Assembly: GCA_041395745.1 (NCBI GenBank)
Contig: JAWKZV010000004.1
Coordinates: 1 to 64,000, forward strand
From: Porticoccus sp041395745
GTDB taxonomy: Bacteria; Pseudomonadota; Gammaproteobacteria; Pseudomonadales; Porticoccaceae
Direction of reading: 5' to 3'
Length of the DNA stretch: 64,000 nucleotides
The notes below the pieces were generated by a model, which was not told the origin of the DNA, did no database searches, and was given only the letters and a program-made list of their open reading frames with translations. Below, in pieces: positions 34,675 to 43,717 of this stretch (the first letter of the stretch is position 1; each line of letters opens with the position of its first letter). The position numbers and the translations under genes are program-made.

Positions 34675-35514
34675 ATGACTGATCGACATCTGAGCTTTGA
34701 ATTTTTCCCGCCCAAGACCGGAGAGGGGCGTGAAAAACTGCGCACCACCCACCAGAAGCTGGCGCGCTTCAACCCGGAATTTTTCTCGGTAACCTACGGC
34801 GCCGGCGGCTCTACCCGGGAATTTACCCGGGATATCGTGCTGGAAATCCAGCAATCCGGTTCCAGCGCCACACCGCACCTGTCCTTTGGCGGCGACAGCG
34901 CAGAGTCCGTGCTGTCACTGCTGCAGGGCTATAAAGAGGCCGGGATCAACCGTATCGTCGCCCTGCGCGGTGACCTGCCCTCCGGCATGGGCGGCATGGC
35001 GCAACTGGTATACGCCAACCAGCTGGTGGCCTTCATCCGCGAGCACTTTGGCGACTATTTTGAACTGTTTGTGGCCTGCTACCCGGAAATCCATCCCCAG
35101 GCGGAGAGCTACGATCGGGACATTTACTGGCTGGGAGAGAAATTCCGGGCTGGCGCCAATCGCGCCATTACCCAGTATTTCTTCAACCCGGACGCCTACT
35201 TCTACTACCTGGAGCAGTGCCGCAAAGTTGGCATCGAACAGCCGATCATCCCCGGGATCATGCCCATCACCAACTTCCAGAATCTGGTGCGTTTTTCTGA
35301 CAGCTGCGGCGCCGACATCCCACGCTGGATTCGCCAGCGCCTGAGGCAGTACGGTGATGACAGCGCCAGCATTCGCGCATTTGGGCTTGAAGTGGTGACC
35401 CGACTCTGTGAAACCCTGCTGGCGGGTGGTGCGCCGGGATTACACTTCTACACCATGAATCAGGCCGACACCTGCGCCACCCTGTGTCGCAACCTCGGAT
35501 TTCCTGAACACTGA
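34675..35514 (+). CDS. metF: 5,10-methylenetetrahydrofolate reductase
   Basis: FAD enzyme making 5-methyl-THF for methionine synthesis, 279 aa. Features are FEFFPPKTGEGREKL, FFSVTYGAGGSTREF, RGDLPSG and ITQYFFNPDAYF. ATG 34675 (MTDRHLSFEF) gives the normal family start. It is co-oriented 39 bp after ahcY. Its stop codon overlaps the rsmE start by one base. Confidence 0.95.
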   Translation: MTDRHLSFEFFPPKTGEGREKLRTTHQKLARFNPEFFSVTYGAGGSTREFTRDIVLEIQQSGSSATPHLSFGGDSAESVLSLLQGYKEAGINRIVALRGDLPSGMGGMAQLVYANQLVAFIREHFGDYFELFVACYPEIHPQAESYDRDIYWLGEKFRAGANRAITQYFFNPDAYFYYLEQCRKVGIEQPIIPGIMPITNFQNLVRFSDSCGADIPRWIRQRLRQYGDDSASIRAFGLEVVTRLCETLLAGGAPGLHFYTMNQADTCATLCRNLGFPEH

Positions 35515-36248
35515 TGCGTGAAATAAGGGTTTACACGGACCAGCCACTTTCCTCGGGGACAGAAGTTGCCCTGGAGGAAAGTGTCGCGCGTCACCTGGCC
35601 ACAGTCCTGCGCATGCAACCCGGCGACCCTGTGACCCTGTTCAATGGCGGCGGCGGGGAGTACGAGGCCGCCCTGGGTACCTGCAGCGGCAAACGGGTAA
35701 CGGCAATGGTTGGCAATTTTCTCGATATCGAGCGGGAATCCCCATTGTGCATCCACCTCGGTATCGGTTTGTCGCGGGGCGAACGCATGGACTGGGTCAT
35801 GCAGAAAGCCACTGAGGCCGGTGTCAGCGACATTACCCCGCTCTATACCGAGCACACCGAAGTAAAACTGAAAGGCGATCGATCAGACAAGAAACAGCGT
35901 CACTGGCAGCAGATCTGCGCCAGCGCCTGTGAGCAGAGTTACCGCAATCGCCTGCCGACATTACACGAACCCATTACCCTGGATCAATGGCTCAACCAGG
36001 TATGCGCCGACCAGAAACTGGTGCTGCACCACCGCAGCGAACAGACTCTGGCCCAACTCCGCCATAACCAAGCCAATTCCTGCGCCCTGCTGATAGGTCC
36101 GGAAGGAGGTTTAAGTGACCGGGAAATCACGGCTGCACTCGCACAGGGTTTTCAGCCGCTAAGGCTGGGGCCTAGGGTACTGCGCACTGAAACGGCACCA
36201 ATCGTCGCCATAAGTGTCCTCCAGTCGCTTTGGGGTGATTTTCTCTGA
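35514..36248 (+). CDS. rsmE: 16S rRNA (uracil-1498-N3)-methyltransferase
   Basis: Methylates U1498 of 16S rRNA in the 30S subunit. The 244-aa SPOUT enzyme has an N-terminal PUA-like domain and a C-terminal knot with LLIGPEGGLSDREI, LGPRVLRTETAPIVA, the SAM-binding pair. ATGA overlap with metF suggests translational coupling, although no functional link beyond SAM use is evident. Confidence 0.95.
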   Translation: MREIRVYTDQPLSSGTEVALEESVARHLATVLRMQPGDPVTLFNGGGGEYEAALGTCSGKRVTAMVGNFLDIERESPLCIHLGIGLSRGERMDWVMQKATEAGVSDITPLYTEHTEVKLKGDRSDKKQRHWQQICASACEQSYRNRLPTLHEPITLDQWLNQVCADQKLVLHHRSEQTLAQLRHNQANSCALLIGPEGGLSDREITAALAQGFQPLRLGPRVLRTETAPIVAISVLQSLWGDFL

Positions 36249-36462
36249 AGTTTGTTCCTATCCTTGGGGGCTTGTCCCATTTATGGCCAGAACCATGCCA
36301 AACGACAAGCACAACCTATTGCCAGGGAAAGGGCGATGTCAAAATAAACGCAGGGAAGCGTCTCTGCTGCCAGCAGCAAGTTTTGCAGGCACTTTACCGA
36401 TATCAGTTTTCTTTCTCAGGTCAGACACTTAACCAGGTTTGCGGTGTAGAGAGTTTGTAGCC

Positions 36463-38892
36463 ATGAGAGTCAACTATCGCATCTCCAGCTTGATGGTGCC
36501 AGCCGCCCTGCTGGGACTCATCTTGCTGCTTGCCGGCAGCTTTTATGTTTATCGGACGACCATCGTCACACAATTTTCCACCCTGCTCCAAAGCCAGCTT
36601 GATGCTCTGGCATCCTCACTGACAGAACAAACCTCAGCATATAACCTCCGGGCTCACTCTCTGGCCAATGACAGCGCGCTGACCCAGGCTTTCGCCAGCT
36701 CCCCCCAACACAGTACTGCCCTGAATGAGCGGCTGAGCTTCGCCTTCCAGGAAGACCACGAAATACAACGGCTGTTACTACTTGACGCACAACAGCGACC
36801 GATTGCCGGTTTTGAAAAAAGGGCTGGGGCTCTGCATTCCCTCGCCACTTCAGGAAGCATCACCGTCGCGCCAAGTGGCTTCTATTCGGAGGGAGACGGG
36901 CTTCGCTTGCGAACCACTACTCCCCTTACCCCCGTTACGTCCGATCTCCCCGGCGGGCAACTGGTTATTGATTATGACCTCAGTTTTTTTGCCGGTAGCG
37001 TAGACCGCTTGCTTCCCGATAGCGGCCTGTGGATCACTTTTTTTTCCGCCTCTGGCACTCCGCTGATACGCCAACCCGGTGCTGATCCAGCATCATTGCA
37101 GAAGGCTTTTTTCCAACATCAACTGGGACAGTCACAGGGAGCCTGGTCATCCCTGTTTGGATATCCCACTTCATTTCCGGGTTTGGTCTACCTCTCCCAG
37201 GGAGACAATCTCTGGGTTGGCATCATCACCCCACAAGCCATCGAAGCGGCCATCGCTCCTTACTGGACTCTCGTTTTCTATATATTGCTGCCCATTTTCC
37301 TGGGCATCCTGGCCATCATCGTTCTTTTCACCCATCGCACCACCATCAGGCCCATTGTCCATCTGACCAATGCAGTTGAGAAAAAGGCGAAAGGTGAGGA
37401 TATCCTGCTGGACACCGACAGTGGCATCCATGAAATACAGCAGCTACACAGGGTTCTCGCAAGGGTGTTCGACGCAGAAACCAGGGCCAAGGAGCAGATA
37501 CAGAATCTCGCCTATTACGACACGCTAACCGGCTTGGCAAACCGACGCCTGTTCAAGATCTACCTGGACAACGCCATCGCTGCAGCGCAGAGAAACCAGC
37601 AAAAACTGGCCCTGCTGTTTATCGACCTGGACAATTTCAAGGTAATTAACGACCACTACGGCCACCATATTGGCGATCGGGTGCTCTCTGAGTTCGCCAG
37701 CCGAGTCAAACGCATCACTCGAAGCTCTGATATGGTTTCGGCGATGCCCCCCACGGAAAGTAGTATCGCGCGACTGGCCGGAGACGAGTTTGCTATTTTG
37801 TTGCCCAATCTGGATAACACCATTGCGACTGTCTCAGTTGCGGAAAGGTTGCTGGAGTCCACACTCCTCCCCGTGGAGATCGACAGCAAGCTGCTTTATG
37901 TACACGCCTCCATCGGTATCGCCACATACCCGGACGACGCCCACAATGGTGATGAACTGATCCGCCATGCGGATGCCGCCATGTATCAGGCAAAGACCTC
38001 AGGTAAACACACCTATCACTTTTTCTCGAAGAGCCTCTCAAAAATCCTGCAGCGGCAGCGATATGTCCAGGAGGCCCTTCGCACTTCACTGCTCAACAAC
38101 GAGTTTCACCTTGAGCTTCAACCCTACGTGGAAGCCAAAACCTTTCAACTGGCGGGAGTGGAAATCTTCCTGCGCTGGAACAGCAATGCTCTGGGTCGCG
38201 TTTCACCGGCGGAATTTGTCCCCATTGCCGAATCTTGCGGGATGATGAAAGAAATTGATGCATGGGTGATCAGCGAATGCTGCGAAATGCTCAGCGACTG
38301 GCGCAGTCGGGGGCTCCCGGTAGTGCCCTGCTCCGTCAATATCTCGGCGGGGGAGCTGCGTAACCAGTCCCTACCCACATTCATTGATGCCTGCCTGAAA
38401 AGCTACAGTCTGACGTCATCCGACCTCGAAATCGAGATCACGGAAACCAAATTGGTCGATCATGATGAGCGCAGCATGAGTGTTCTAGAGCGTCTTCGGG
38501 GGATGGGCCTGAGCCTCGCTCTGGACGATTTTGGTCGAGGGTTTACCTCACTCAATCAGTTAAAAGCCTATCCCGTCCACAAACTGAAAATTGACCGGAC
38601 GTTCATTGCCGAACTTGACGATGCCAGTGAAAAATTCCGTATCGCAGATGTCATCCTGATGTTGAGTCGCTCCTATGGCCTGACAGCCACTGCCGAGGGT
38701 GTGGAAAGCCTCCACCAGGCTCATTACCTCAAGGAAGCCGGTTGCGAGTACCTACAAGGCTATTATTTCAGTCGTCCCATGTCCCGCGATGCTTTCGAAA
38801 AACTCCTGCATCTTGGACAGGTGAAACTACCCCTACCCCAGAGGGCCACGGTTACTGACATTGACATCAGTCAACGAAACCGTACCAGGTAA
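36463..38892 (+). CDS. Membrane GGDEF–EAL protein (c-di-GMP turnover)
   Basis: An 809-aa inner-membrane protein. It has a transmembrane helix at about 12–31, a periplasmic sensor region (about 32–266, CACHE-like), a second helix at 267–289, a HAMP-like linker, a GGDEF domain from about 350 and an EAL domain from about 545. The GGDEF signature reads AGDEF (about 439), often still active. The EAL signature reads EIF (GVEIFLRW, about 564): the metal Glu is kept, as are VNISA, the DDFGRG loop, KLKIDRTF and AEGVES, so phosphodiesterase activity is plausible. ATG 36463 is chosen for the compact N-terminal anchor. It is monocistronic with a 214-bp upstream gap, in which I could not identify a c-di-GMP riboswitch. 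Confidence 0.9.
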   Translation: MRVNYRISSLMVPAALLGLILLLAGSFYVYRTTIVTQFSTLLQSQLDALASSLTEQTSAYNLRAHSLANDSALTQAFASSPQHSTALNERLSFAFQEDHEIQRLLLLDAQQRPIAGFEKRAGALHSLATSGSITVAPSGFYSEGDGLRLRTTTPLTPVTSDLPGGQLVIDYDLSFFAGSVDRLLPDSGLWITFFSASGTPLIRQPGADPASLQKAFFQHQLGQSQGAWSSLFGYPTSFPGLVYLSQGDNLWVGIITPQAIEAAIAPYWTLVFYILLPIFLGILAIIVLFTHRTTIRPIVHLTNAVEKKAKGEDILLDTDSGIHEIQQLHRVLARVFDAETRAKEQIQNLAYYDTLTGLANRRLFKIYLDNAIAAAQRNQQKLALLFIDLDNFKVINDHYGHHIGDRVLSEFASRVKRITRSSDMVSAMPPTESSIARLAGDEFAILLPNLDNTIATVSVAERLLESTLLPVEIDSKLLYVHASIGIATYPDDAHNGDELIRHADAAMYQAKTSGKHTYHFFSKSLSKILQRQRYVQEALRTSLLNNEFHLELQPYVEAKTFQLAGVEIFLRWNSNALGRVSPAEFVPIAESCGMMKEIDAWVISECCEMLSDWRSRGLPVVPCSVNISAGELRNQSLPTFIDACLKSYSLTSSDLEIEITETKLVDHDERSMSVLERLRGMGLSLALDDFGRGFTSLNQLKAYPVHKLKIDRTFIAELDDASEKFRIADVILMLSRSYGLTATAEGVESLHQAHYLKEAGCEYLQGYYFSRPMSRDAFEKLLHLGQVKLPLPQRATVTDIDISQRNRTR

Positions 38893-38912
38893 TCACTTAT
38901 TTGGTCATAACT

Positions 38913-39272
38913 TCAGTAGTGCATAGCAACTAGTCCCACACCTCTCCTTCGCGGGTCACCTACAGCACCAAACTCCCCGTTCTCGTCCCCATAGGCACAG
39001 TGAACTCCGCCGAAAAACAGACTGCGCTTGTCCCACAGCTGTTGTTCGCATTCCGCGCCATAGGCTTGAAGTGCCTTTTCCCAGCCCGGCTAACAACTCA
39101 GTAAGCCGTTTTCGAAATGTACCCGGTGTACCTCGACGGCCTGCTCTGGGGTCATGCCAAAATCCACCATATTGCTAATGACCTGTAAAAGGGCTCTCTG
39201 TATCCGGTTCGATCCACCGAAACCCATCATCCCCTCCAGGCTAGCCTGCAAGGTGAGTATGCCGGGAGCCAT
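38913..39272 (-). pseudogene. Gamma-glutamyltransferase C-terminal remnant
   Basis: One frame over 120 codons matches the end of the small subunit of gamma-glutamyltransferase: GFGGSNRIQRALLQVISNMVDFGMTPEQAVEVHRVHFENGLLSC, then an in-frame TAG at 39090–39092, then WEKALQAYGAECEQQ…SLFFGGVHCAYGDENGEFGAVGDPRRRG to the natural end. The catalytic N-terminal part is absent upstream of 39272. It is a decayed fragment with one nonsense codon, not a functional enzyme. Confidence 0.75.
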
Positions 39273-39896
39273 CAGTCACAACGATATGAGTTGATCCTTT
39301 TCGACTTTAAGCGATCTGTTAAATGTTCGGTAGAATAATTCTCTCCACTCTTTGCACTGCGCCATCAGTATTTGAGATATTTAGCCCTCTAAAGCAACTC
39401 TTCGCCTTCTTTGCCCAATGCTTCCGGTCTATCTTCAAGCGCCGGTTGTTATAGTAATTTTCACTCGCCAATTAGCTCACATTTGCTATTTTTATATTCA
39501 CGTTTCGTCTCCCAGCGTGATTCCTAGATTGGCCGAATGACTTTAACTATCACCCCGTGCAGACGGCTCACTACGATACATTCTATGACAGCATGTATGA
39601 CTGTCTTTATTCTTCAGCTTGTTGGGAGTTTTCGAGCTTTTCCACAATCACGAACATACCCAATTTTTTATACTCGGCCTACTATGCAGGCAGTAAAAAA
39701 ACTGCAATCAATGCATCGTAGACATTACAGCTATACAGCATTATTTATTCTGCTGCCTTTACAGTCACTCTTCAGCCAGCTTTCACGGCTCCGTAACTTT
39801 TGGGTCTGCCTATCATTTCGCCTTAATCGCCTGCAAACTGGGTTTTTCTTAACCCTAGATAACATTCATACGCTTTCCCATTTCCGACACAAAAAA
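39273..39896. other. AT-rich stretch of about 620 bp without a supportable gene
   Basis: This stretch is clearly lower in GC than its surroundings. The only sizeable open frame (39537–39908, +) has no ribosome-binding site, no family and an odd composition, so I reject it. It may be the eroded remainder of whatever replaced the gamma-glutamyltransferase 5' part. Confidence 0.5.
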
Positions 39897-39929
39897 AACC
39901 GCCGGTAACGACATTACCGGCGGTTTTTT
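39897..39929. terminator. Strong bidirectional terminator at the end of the acx–secB-like cluster
   Basis: AACCGCCGGTAA-CGACA-TTACCGGCGGTT forms a 12-bp perfect stem. An A-run lies before it (39891–39898), giving a U-run on the minus strand, and T-run after it. It follows the SecB-like gene by 73 bp. Confidence 0.9.
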
Positions 39930-40002
39930 CGCATCCAACAGTACCCGTTTTATTCGATACTGTTCTGTCCACAGCACTCCACCTCGTGAAGTGCTCCCGG
40001 AC

Positions 40003-40449
40003 TTAGGACGACTTTTTGTTTTTCTTTTCTTCGTACAGCGCATCGAAATTGATCGGCGCCAATACCAGGGGAGGGAATCCGCCCTTGATCAGCATATGGT
40101 CCACAGTTTCCCTCAGGTAAGGGAACATAATCGCTGGACATGCCGCGCCCAATGCTTCTTCCAGCTGATCCTTAGGGAAACCATTGATCAGGAACAATGC
40201 TGCTTGTACCACGGTCAGCTTGAAGGCCACCATGCTTCCATTGTGTGCAGTAATAGAGATGGTCAGCAAGACTTCATAACGACCGTCTTCAATCGTGTTG
40301 GTCTTGATGTCCATGTCCAGGCTAATTTCCGGTTTCCAGTCATCGCGGAATACTGTAGCAGCGTTCGGGGCTTCGTACTCATTCTGCTTCAGATAGATTT
40401 TCTGCATTGAAAAATGCGGCCCATTGTTTTGATTTCCAGCTTGAGACAT
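40003..40449 (-). CDS. SecB-family chaperone, adjacent to the acetone carboxylase operon
   Basis: A 148-aa protein clearly of the SecB family: QKIYLKQNEYEAPNAATVF, DWKPEISLDMD, YEVLLTISITA, LGAACPAIMFPYLRE and FPPLVLAPINFDALYEE all align with SecB landmarks. SecB is a tetrameric cytoplasmic chaperone that holds preproteins unfolded for SecA. The usual secB partners grxC and gpsA are not present; this copy is 3' of acxC, same strand, after a terminator-like hairpin. It has AGAGGA 8 nt before the ATG and a candidate promoter of its own. It may be the housekeeping SecB relocated here or a paralog serving acetone carboxylase folding or export stress. The sequence cannot decide. Confidence 0.88.
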   Translation of the reverse strand: MSQAGNQNNGPHFSMQKIYLKQNEYEAPNAATVFRDDWKPEISLDMDIKTNTIEDGRYEVLLTISITAHNGSMVAFKLTVVQAALFLINGFPKDQLEEALGAACPAIMFPYLRETVDHMLIKGGFPPLVLAPINFDALYEEKKNKKSS

Positions 40450-40584
40450 AGCTTATTCCTCTAATATTTTTTACACACATCAACTACGGCTCTAACAGCG
40501 TCAGGCCATGGATCGTCAACTCGGCAATATTTCTGGCTAGTTTGCGCGTGATCAGATGTCGCCACGAAGTGCGGCAGGGTGAGC

Positions 40585-40613
40585 AGTATAGTCTCGCCAC
40601 CTGGCTATGGAAA
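40585..40613 (-). promoter_or_regulatory. Candidate sigma-70 promoter for the SecB-like gene, with an inverted repeat on the −35
   Basis: On the minus strand TTTCCA (40608–40613) and TATACT (40585–40590) are 17 bp apart. An inverted repeat CTGGCT-N6-AGCCAG (40601–40618) overlaps the −35 and could be an operator. The leader would be about 130 nt. Confidence 0.45.
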
Positions 40614-40673
40614 GCCAGCCACAATGGGAGTTCATAGAATCAAATAGCGCAACCGGGCGGTTTTGCCGTACCA

Positions 40674-40708
40674 GAAATAAAAAAGGTCCCGACCCTAAGG
40701 TCGGGACC
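40674..40708 (-). terminator. Rho-independent terminator after acxC
   Basis: On the minus strand GGTCCCGACC-TTAG-GGTCGGGACC is followed by TTTTTTATTT. It begins 15 bp after the acxC stop, so transcription into the SecB-like gene would require readthrough or its own promoter. Confidence 0.88.
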
Positions 40709-40722
40709 CATAGCAACTGCCA

Positions 40723-41223
40723 TTAGATTTTGGCAGGAGCTTCCATACCCATCCACTCGAAGAAAGTCTTCAGGTCGGGCTGGATGTCGTGCATTACAGG
40801 GTACCACGGAGTAGGAGCTTCCACGTCGTGCTGAATGCCGCAAGACGGGCAGTAGTACTCACGGTATACCTGCCAGTTGGTGTCGGGAGCCATGATCGGC
40901 GGATAAACCTGGGCCATTTTCTCTTCGCTGTCGCGAACATAGATCAGTGCACCCAGCTTCCAGTTTTTGCGGTAGTCGCCGAAGTCGTGACCACAGTCAC
41001 ACTTAACAACGATTTCCTTGTCGGAAGTACGCTCAACAACGTTCAGGCGCGGGCCCAGAGCCAGGATGACTTTATCATCATAGTCAACGTTATCGTTAAG
41101 AACTTCCATGTACAGTTTGTAACGATCTTGGTCCTTAGGCATGGACAACATCAGGTGGACGGTATCCCAGTCCAGATCACCTTTAACCAGGTCAGCGACC
41201 TGTTTCTTAGTGTAAGTAGACAT
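40723..41223 (-). CDS. acxC: Acetone carboxylase gamma subunit
   Basis: The smallest subunit of the alpha2-beta2-gamma2 enzyme that turns acetone and bicarbonate into acetoacetate with ATP. The 166-aa protein has zinc-binding cysteines C75 and C77 (KCDCGHDFGDYRKNWK) and C125 and C128 (YCPSCGIQ), as in AcxC. The N-terminus MSTYTKKQVADLVKGDLDW is typical. It lies 93 bp after acxB, the gap containing a very stable hairpin. Confidence 0.94.
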   Translation of the reverse strand: MSTYTKKQVADLVKGDLDWDTVHLMLSMPKDQDRYKLYMEVLNDNVDYDDKVILALGPRLNVVERTSDKEIVVKCDCGHDFGDYRKNWKLGALIYVRDSEEKMAQVYPPIMAPDTNWQVYREYYCPSCGIQHDVEAPTPWYPVMHDIQPDLKTFFEWMGMEAPAKI

Positions 41224-41262
41224 ATCTAAACTCTCTTGTGTTCTGTCAATTCATCAAGTGAT

Positions 41263-41293
41263 AGAGCGGGGGCCGGGACCCGGGCCCCGCTCT
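41263..41293. other. Very stable intercistronic hairpin between acxB and acxC
   Basis: AGAGCGGGG…CCCCGCTCT closes a GC-rich stem whose inner part CCGGG-A-CCCGG also pairs. No U-run follows on the minus strand, so this is not a canonical terminator. It more likely protects or processes the acx mRNA to set subunit ratios. Confidence 0.6.
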
Positions 41294-41316
41294 TCATTTA
41301 GGCAAATAAGATCGCC

Positions 41317-43644
41317 TTATTCTTCTACCATGACGACCGGGGTTACGTCGGGCAGATCACCAATTTCCATGGTGATGCGAGCACCGTACATAGGAGTACC
41401 CAGTTCTTCTTCAGGCAGTTCCCAAGAGTCGGGCAGATCCCAGAATTCTTTGAATTCTGCCAGGAACTTGGGTGACAGATAGAAGCTTGATGCAAACATT
41501 TGCTGAACGGACAGTGATGCCTTCTTGTCGATGATGTTTTGACGCTCACCTTTCATCCACTCGTGAACCGGAACACCGCGAGCAATACGCTCTTTGCGGA
41601 TTTCGGCCTGGCGAGCTTTAGTTTTTTCAACGTCAACGGTGTAAACACCTACATCATCTTTAGTGAATACAGCACCGTAGATCTTCTGAGCGAACTCTTC
41701 GAGGATGAAGTTTTCGTTCAGGTCTTCCTGGATAGCGTCAAGTTCACGATCCAGCGGATCACCCAGACCCGGGCCACCACGGAGGTAGTTCAGGTACAGG
41801 TCACCGTTGTCAAACATTTCTTCAGTGGTAATACACTGCTTGTCACGCTTGACGATCGCGCCCGGCTCCAGGTGCTTCTCGAACTCTTTATCGCGAGGAT
41901 CGCGGTCTTGACCCAGCGGCAGAGATTTACCTTCAGCGATACGCTTCTTCAGACCGGTTTTGTGAGCTTCAAAACGGTAGCCGGTAGCAGACGGATAACC
42001 ACCCATCAGACCCCAGTCACTGTTCATGTAGCCGTTACCCATGAAGAACATGGTCCAGTCGGTAGAGTTCCAAACCATACGCAGTGTTTCGTAACCCAGA
42101 CCACCGCGGTACTTACCGTAACCACCGGTGTTGGTCTTGATACGACGACCCATGTACAGCAGCGGCTCAGCCAGTTCCCAGATCTCGATGTCACCCATGT
42201 CACCTTCAGGGTTCCAGATCGCAGCAGCGTGGTTCAGACCGTCTTTAACAGCACATGCACCAGTACCACAAGCAGCAGTTTCGAAGCTGTTAACCGCGTG
42301 GATTTCACCGTCCTGGTTTACACCGCCGCCTTGCAGCCAGTTACAGGGGTTGGAGTTTCCAGCGTTAACTTCTTCCAGGTAACCGCGACCGAAGTAGGTA
42401 CGGCTCAGGCCGCGCCACAAGGAGCTCCAGGAAGATACCAGGAAGTGCCATGCGTCAGCGTGAGCTGTACGGCGGTCATCCGGGTTAGTCCAGGTGCCTT
42501 TAGGACAACGGAAGCTAGTAGCATAACGAGGACCGTCATTGATACGCTCGGTCGGAACCAGAGTCTGAGTCATCATTACCCAGATACCGGAAGTAAATGC
42601 AGTCGGGTTGGTGTTATAAGTGTGCCAACCCCAACGGCTGCAGCCTTCGAAGTCCAGACGCCAGGTACCGTCGGCGTTCACAGTGATTTCACAAGGAGCG
42701 TGCATGATGGAATCCACTTTTGCGAAGGTGGACGGAACATGAACGTCTTCGTGAGTGTAAGGGACGTCTACGAAAGCAACGGTTTTAACTTTACCGGGGA
42801 TACACATAGCCTTGATACGGCTAATCAGACCACGGCGACCGTCTTCAACCACTTCGTACATGAAGGTTTCAACAGCTTCTGCGCCTTCTTCTTCGATCAC
42901 TTCGAGCAGCATGTCGCGGATCATGTGAGCACCAGCAATACGGGTTTTCTCATCAAGAATCCAGTATTTGGTGGTACGAACGTTACGCTGAGACTCGTGC
43001 AGGTAGTCGCGAAGAGGTACGTCCTTGCGACCGGTTTTACGGCAGCTGATCTGGATACCGTCACCGAAACGCTGGATCTGGCCATTGGACATGGAGCCAG
43101 GACCTACTGCGCCGGTATCGATAACGTGAGTCATACCACCGACCCAACCTACCAGGATGCCATCGTGGAAGATCGGCACGATAGTGGCGATATCACAGGG
43201 GTGAACGTTACCAATTTGACAGTCGTTGTTGGTGAACATGTCACCGTCTTCGATGCCAGGGTTGCTTTCCCAGTCGTTCTGGATCATGTATTTGATCGCA
43301 GCACCCATGGTACCTACGTGAATGATAATACCGGTTGAAGTTGCAACACAGTCACCAATCGCATTGTACAGGGTGAAACACAGCTCACCTTCCTGCTCAA
43401 CGATCGGAGAAGCAGCAATTTTCTTAGCAACTTCACGGGCGTTTACCAGGCCAGCACGAACCTTGGAGAAAATACGCTCGAAACCGATAGGATCGCTTTC
43501 TTTAAAAGCCAGTTTTTCCAGGCCATTGTAGAAGCCAGACTTGGCGGTGCGCTCCAGAACGGAATTACGGTACTCGTTCAGAGTCAGGCCGCTTTTCAGC
43601 AGGGAACCCGGCTTGGTACCCAGGGGGTTTTGTAAACTAGTCAT
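41317..43644 (-). CDS. acxB: Acetone carboxylase alpha subunit (hydantoinase B family)
   Basis: A 775-aa protein of the HyuB family. Typical features are IIHVGTMGAAIKYMI, MFTNNDCQIGNVHPCDIA (metal-site region), VHAVNSFE and RGGPGLGDPLDRE near the C-terminus. The C-terminal extension of about 150 aa (KIYGAVFTKDDVGVYTVD… MFASSFYLSPK) is the region found in acetone carboxylases and absent in ordinary hydantoinase B. It sits 73 bp after acxA. Confidence 0.94.
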   Translation of the reverse strand: MTSLQNPLGTKPGSLLKSGLTLNEYRNSVLERTAKSGFYNGLEKLAFKESDPIGFERIFSKVRAGLVNAREVAKKIAASPIVEQEGELCFTLYNAIGDCVATSTGIIIHVGTMGAAIKYMIQNDWESNPGIEDGDMFTNNDCQIGNVHPCDIATIVPIFHDGILVGWVGGMTHVIDTGAVGPGSMSNGQIQRFGDGIQISCRKTGRKDVPLRDYLHESQRNVRTTKYWILDEKTRIAGAHMIRDMLLEVIEEEGAEAVETFMYEVVEDGRRGLISRIKAMCIPGKVKTVAFVDVPYTHEDVHVPSTFAKVDSIMHAPCEITVNADGTWRLDFEGCSRWGWHTYNTNPTAFTSGIWVMMTQTLVPTERINDGPRYATSFRCPKGTWTNPDDRRTAHADAWHFLVSSWSSLWRGLSRTYFGRGYLEEVNAGNSNPCNWLQGGGVNQDGEIHAVNSFETAACGTGACAVKDGLNHAAAIWNPEGDMGDIEIWELAEPLLYMGRRIKTNTGGYGKYRGGLGYETLRMVWNSTDWTMFFMGNGYMNSDWGLMGGYPSATGYRFEAHKTGLKKRIAEGKSLPLGQDRDPRDKEFEKHLEPGAIVKRDKQCITTEEMFDNGDLYLNYLRGGPGLGDPLDRELDAIQEDLNENFILEEFAQKIYGAVFTKDDVGVYTVDVEKTKARQAEIRKERIARGVPVHEWMKGERQNIIDKKASLSVQQMFASSFYLSPKFLAEFKEFWDLPDSWELPEEELGTPMYGARITMEIGDLPDVTPVVMVEE

Positions 43645-43717
43645 TTTTTATCCTCTGTATCTTTTCGTCTATTTTGTCGACGTTAGCAATTCTCTATGGA
43701 TAGCTAGTACTCAGTCC

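Noticed and set aside
36249..36462. c-di-GMP (GEMM) riboswitch upstream of the GGDEF–EAL gene
   Set aside because: The consensus aptamer segments are not present in order.
39090..39092. Programmed readthrough of TAG in the ggt fragment (pyrrolysine or suppression)
   Set aside because: The N-terminal catalytic part is missing, so readthrough would not give an enzyme. Decay is simpler.
39537..39908. Plus-strand frame of 123 codons in the AT-rich gap
   Set aside because: No start signal or homology recognised, and it runs into the terminator.
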